From Microlunatus parietis (GTDB lineage: Bacteria > Actinomycetota > Actinomycetes > Propionibacteriales > Propionibacteriaceae), in assembly GCF_013407955.1 (NCBI RefSeq), contig NZ_JACCBU010000001.1:6076001-6140000 (forward strand): 64,000 bases of DNA. Reading direction: 5' to 3'. Shown one piece after another: positions 60,467 through 64,000 of this stretch. A program made the position numbers and the translations under genes. Numbering within the stretch: the first letter of the stretch is position 1; every line of letters starts with the position of its first letter. The notes under the pieces were generated by a model. That model was not told where the DNA came from. It worked only from the letters and a program-made list of their open reading frames with translations, and did no database searches.

Positions 60467-61117
60467 ATGAATCCCAGCACGTTCGGCGGCGACCCGACCA
60501 GTTACGCCCCGCGGATGGACTACTACATCCCGCAGTGGGAGGAGCGCACCTCCTACGGGATGCGCCGGATCGACCCGTACACGAAGCTTTTCGAAGATCG
60601 CATCATCTTCCTCGGCACCCCGATCTCGGACGAGATCGCCAACGCCGTGATGGCGCAGCTGCTGTGTCTGCAGTCGATGGACCCGGAACGCGACATCGAG
60701 ATCTACATCAACTCGCCGGGCGGTTCGTTCACGGCGCTGACCGCGATCTACGACACGATGCGCTACATCAAGCCCGACATCCGCACGGTCTGCCTCGGCC
60801 AGGCCGCCTCGGCCGCCGCGGTGATCCTGGCCGCCGGCACCAAGGGCAAGCGGCTCGCGCTGCCGAACAGCCGGATCCTGATCCACCAGCCGGCGACCGA
60901 GGGCGGGTACGGCCAGTCCTCCGACATCGAGATCCAGGCGAAGGAGATCCTCCGGATCCGGGCCCTGATGGAGAACATGCTCGCCTCGGACACCGGTAAG
61001 GAAGCCGAGGAGGTCAGCCGTGACATCGAGCGGGACAAGTATCTGACCGCCGAACAGGCCAAGGAATACGGAATCATCGACGACGTCCTGACGTCGTTGA
61101 AGGCCGTCCCCGCCTGA
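60467..61117 (+). CDS. clpP2: ATP-dependent Clp protease proteolytic subunit ClpP2
   Basis: A 216-residue ClpP with the typical ClpP2 N-terminus ending in RIDPYTKLFEDRIIFLGTPISDEIANAVMAQLL. Ser lies in AASAAAVIL, His in LIHQPATEGG and Asp in DIERDKYL. GAAGGAGTACCCG precedes the ATG, 14 bases after the clpP1 stop. Forms the mixed ClpP1P2 core. Operon with clpP1; a 119-base gap precedes clpX. Confidence 0.96.
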   Translation: MNPSTFGGDPTSYAPRMDYYIPQWEERTSYGMRRIDPYTKLFEDRIIFLGTPISDEIANAVMAQLLCLQSMDPERDIEIYINSPGGSFTALTAIYDTMRYIKPDIRTVCLGQAASAAAVILAAGTKGKRLALPNSRILIHQPATEGGYGQSSDIEIQAKEILRIRALMENMLASDTGKEAEEVSRDIERDKYLTAEQAKEYGIIDDVLTSLKAVPA

Positions 61118-61236
61118 CCGCTGGAATATGTTCCACATCGTCCGGAGCCCGGGTTACTGTGGAGCGAAGCCCCGACACACCGCCCACGGCTTCGGCCGTA
61201 CCGGGAACCCGTAGTACAGGGAAGTGAGGAGACGGC

Positions 61237-62526
<1,290 letters not shown>

Positions 62527-62542
62527 CCCTGACGCCTCCGTG

Positions 62543-62562
62543 CCCTGAGCCTGTCGAAGGGC
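62543..62562. repeat. Dispersed repeat A, single arm
   Basis: CCCTGAGCCTGTCGAAGGGC, identical to the left arm of 59196 plus flanking bases, is 17 bases after the clpX stop. The second arm is missing here. Confidence 0.75.
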
Positions 62563-62604
62563 TGGGAACATTCGTCCAAGACTGAAGGACGGGCCTCGTG
62601 CATC

Positions 62605-63414
62605 GTGGTGTTCATGATCAAACACGGTATGCACGTGGTCCACGACGGTCGCAGGGAGGCGCCGCCGCTGCTGCTGGTCCACGGCTCCGGGGCGTCCGGC
62701 GACTTCTGGAGCCCGTTGGTCCCTGCACTCGCCGAGCACCACCATGTCATCCGGGTCGACCTCCCCGGCTGCGGCCAGTCGCCGCCCGTGCCGTCCTTCC
62801 GGGTGCCGGAACAGGCGAGCCGCGTCGCCACCCTGCTGGACGACCTCGGTCTGCGGCAGGTCGCCGTCGCCGGGCACTCCAGTGGCGGCTACCTGGCTAC
62901 CGCGCTCGCCGAACAGCGCCCCGATCTGGTCGGATCGATCGCGCTGATCAGCACCGGGCCGAGCCCCGACGCGCTGCTGCCGCAGCCGTTGATCATCCGC
63001 GTCCTGCTGGCGCCGCCGCTCGGCCCGATCCTGTGGGCACGACGGTCGGATTCCCTGCTCCGCAAGGGAATCAGCGCGACGACCGCCCGTGCGGTGGAGA
63101 TCACGGACGAGCTGATCGCCGGGATCAGGCCGATCACGTACCGCACGATGCGGGCGGTGCTGCGCGAGAACACGGCCTACCTCGCCGAGCGGAGCGTGCC
63201 GGATCGGCTCGCCGGACTCGAGGTCCCCGTTCTGGTGATCTTCGGTGACGCCGACCCGCGCTGGGAACCAGCGTCGGCCCAGCAGTACGCCCTCGTGCCG
63301 AACACGCGGATCGAACTGCTGTCGGGCGTCGGCCACGTACCCATGATCGAGGCACCGGCGGAGACGAGCCGGCCGCTGCTCGACTTCGCGAAGCGGCACA
63401 AGTTCGCTCCCTGA
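62605..63414 (+). CDS. Alpha/beta hydrolase
   Basis: A 269-residue hydrolase. LLLVHGSGASGDFW is the oxyanion strand, VAVAGHSSGGYLA holds the nucleophile Ser, VIFGDADPRWEP the Asp and SGVGHVPMIEAPAE the His. The active site is thus intact, unlike the fragment at 53536. The GTG at 62605 or ATG at 62614 may be the start. Its TGA stop falls inside the dispersed repeat at 63411. Substrate unknown. Confidence 0.88.
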   Translation: MVFMIKHGMHVVHDGRREAPPLLLVHGSGASGDFWSPLVPALAEHHHVIRVDLPGCGQSPPVPSFRVPEQASRVATLLDDLGLRQVAVAGHSSGGYLATALAEQRPDLVGSIALISTGPSPDALLPQPLIIRVLLAPPLGPILWARRSDSLLRKGISATTARAVEITDELIAGIRPITYRTMRAVLRENTAYLAERSVPDRLAGLEVPVLVIFGDADPRWEPASAQQYALVPNTRIELLSGVGHVPMIEAPAETSRPLLDFAKRHKFAP

Positions 63415-63465
63415 GCCTGTCGGGCAAGAGCCGGTCAGGTAGGGCACTTCGACAAGGTCAGTGCG
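63411..63465. repeat. Dispersed repeat A, degenerate hairpin at the hydrolase stop
   Basis: CTGAGCCTGTCG (63411-63422) and CTTCGACAAGGTCAG (63447-63461) are the two arms of repeat A, with AGG lost from the left arm and one change in the right. The inner stem is also broken. The TGA in CCCTGAGCC is the hydrolase stop. Confidence 0.75.
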
Positions 63466-63489
63466 CGTTGCACACCTAGGCTGGGAGAC

Positions 63490-64000
63490 GTGCTGCAGCA
63501 AGGGATCTTCGACTGGTCACGGGTGGACGTAGCTGTCCCGCGCCGGTCGGCTCGGCTTCCGGGGGTCAGCATGGCCGGGTTTCGCCAGCACCTGCCGGCA
63601 CCCGCGGAGATCGCGATGGTGGCGCATCCGTCCGTCACCGTCATTGTCGATCTCAGTGAGCGAGGCATCGTCTACGACACGAGCGGACGGCGGGAACGCG
63701 GCAGCATCGTCGCCGGACTAATTCCCGGCGAGGTTCGCGGCGGCGGCGAGGGGTTCGGCGAGTGTCTCCAGCTCCGGCTGACCCCGGTCGTCTCCGCCAC
63801 GGTGCTGGGCGCTGCGGCCGAGCTCTCCGGGACGATGGTGTCCCTCTCCGACGTTTGGGGCCGGGACGCCGGGCGATTCGAGGACCGGCTTCGCTCCGCG
63901 GGGTCTTGGGATGACCGGTTCGCGATCGCCGCCGAGGTCCTGCGCCGCCGACTGGACGCCCGCCGGGCGGTGAGCCCCGAGGTCGCCCACGTGTGGCGGC
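63490..64000 (+). CDS. AraC-type regulator, 5' part (3' end outside window)
   Basis: GTG at 63490 follows GGGAGAC; the frame stays open to the window end for 170 codons. MAGFRQHLPAPAEIAMVAHPSVTVIVDLS, SIVAGLIPGEVRG and LRLTPVVSATVLGAAAELSGTMVSLSDVWG fit the DUF6597-type sensor of AraC regulators, as in the gene at 50322. The DNA-binding helices would lie beyond the edge. Target unknown. Confidence 0.7.
   Translation, partial: MLQQGIFDWSRVDVAVPRRSARLPGVSMAGFRQHLPAPAEIAMVAHPSVTVIVDLSERGIVYDTSGRRERGSIVAGLIPGEVRGGGEGFGECLQLRLTPVVSATVLGAAAELSGTMVSLSDVWGRDAGRFEDRLRSAGSWDDRFAIAAEVLRRRLDARRAVSPEVAHVWR

Overview
This is a high-GC (roughly 68-70% by eye) actinobacterial chromosome segment. Frequent GTG starts, tight GTGA/ATGA gene overlaps, a paired ClpP1-ClpP2 with ClpX, an F420-type (LLM) oxidoreductase, DUF503/DUF2786/DUF3224 proteins, a split transketolase and a histidine-utilisation cluster with an M20 amidohydrolase all point to Actinomycetota. 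A Propionibacteriales (Microlunatus-like) relative is my best guess but is unproven. No CRISPR array or rRNA was seen; there is one tRNA (Pro-TGG).

Layout. 0-9 kb: the 3' end of era, a Nudix hydrolase, a MazF-like toxin with RHH antitoxin, an AraC regulator divergent from a PhyH-type dioxygenase, a secreted beta-propeller, a Pr6Pr-like membrane protein and a large glycan-lyase-like protein that carries an in-frame dispersed repeat. 9-17 kb: an orphan polymorphic-toxin nuclease/immunity pair directly behind pepN, an extensin-like lipoprotein, rpiB, and a Nei/Fpg glycosylase coupled to an unknown protein. 18-31 kb: two secreted type-B carboxylesterases, mmsA, a glycosyltransferase, DUF503, dinB, glgX, a methyltransferase, an Lrp regulator divergent from a D-amino-acid dehydrogenase-like gene, and a GNAT. 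31-34.3 kb: a frameshifted DUF2786 gene and a split transketolase whose N-terminal subunit has lost its 5' end.

34.3-37.7 kb is a foreign island of lower GC. It holds an IS630-type element whose removal, with one TA copy, restores a 70-residue reading frame; a DUF4352 lipoprotein; a small gene; and a lipoprotein with a polymorphic-toxin-like C-terminus coupled to a candidate immunity gene. 38-41 kb: a second DNA polymerase III beta-clamp homologue and small hypothetical genes. 41.4-49.3 kb: the hut regulon (hutH; hutU-M20 amidohydrolase-hutF-hutI translationally coupled by 4-base overlaps; divergent IclR regulator), with a perfect 23-bp palindrome before hutU. 49-57.6 kb: accessory genes, tRNA-Pro and two decayed genes (a SLOG-like protein and an alpha/beta hydrolase), an ABC exporter, a tyrosine phosphatase, and an MFS transporter coupled to a VOC protein. 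57.8-62.5 kb: the core proteostasis block tig-(gpx)-clpP1-clpP2-clpX with a candidate ClgR operator. The window ends in an alpha/beta hydrolase and the 5' part of an AraC-type gene.

Two window-wide signals stand out. The palindrome TGATCA is heavily over-represented in the native sequence and almost absent from the island. At least two families of dispersed palindromic repeats occur, one of them inserted in frame inside a gene.
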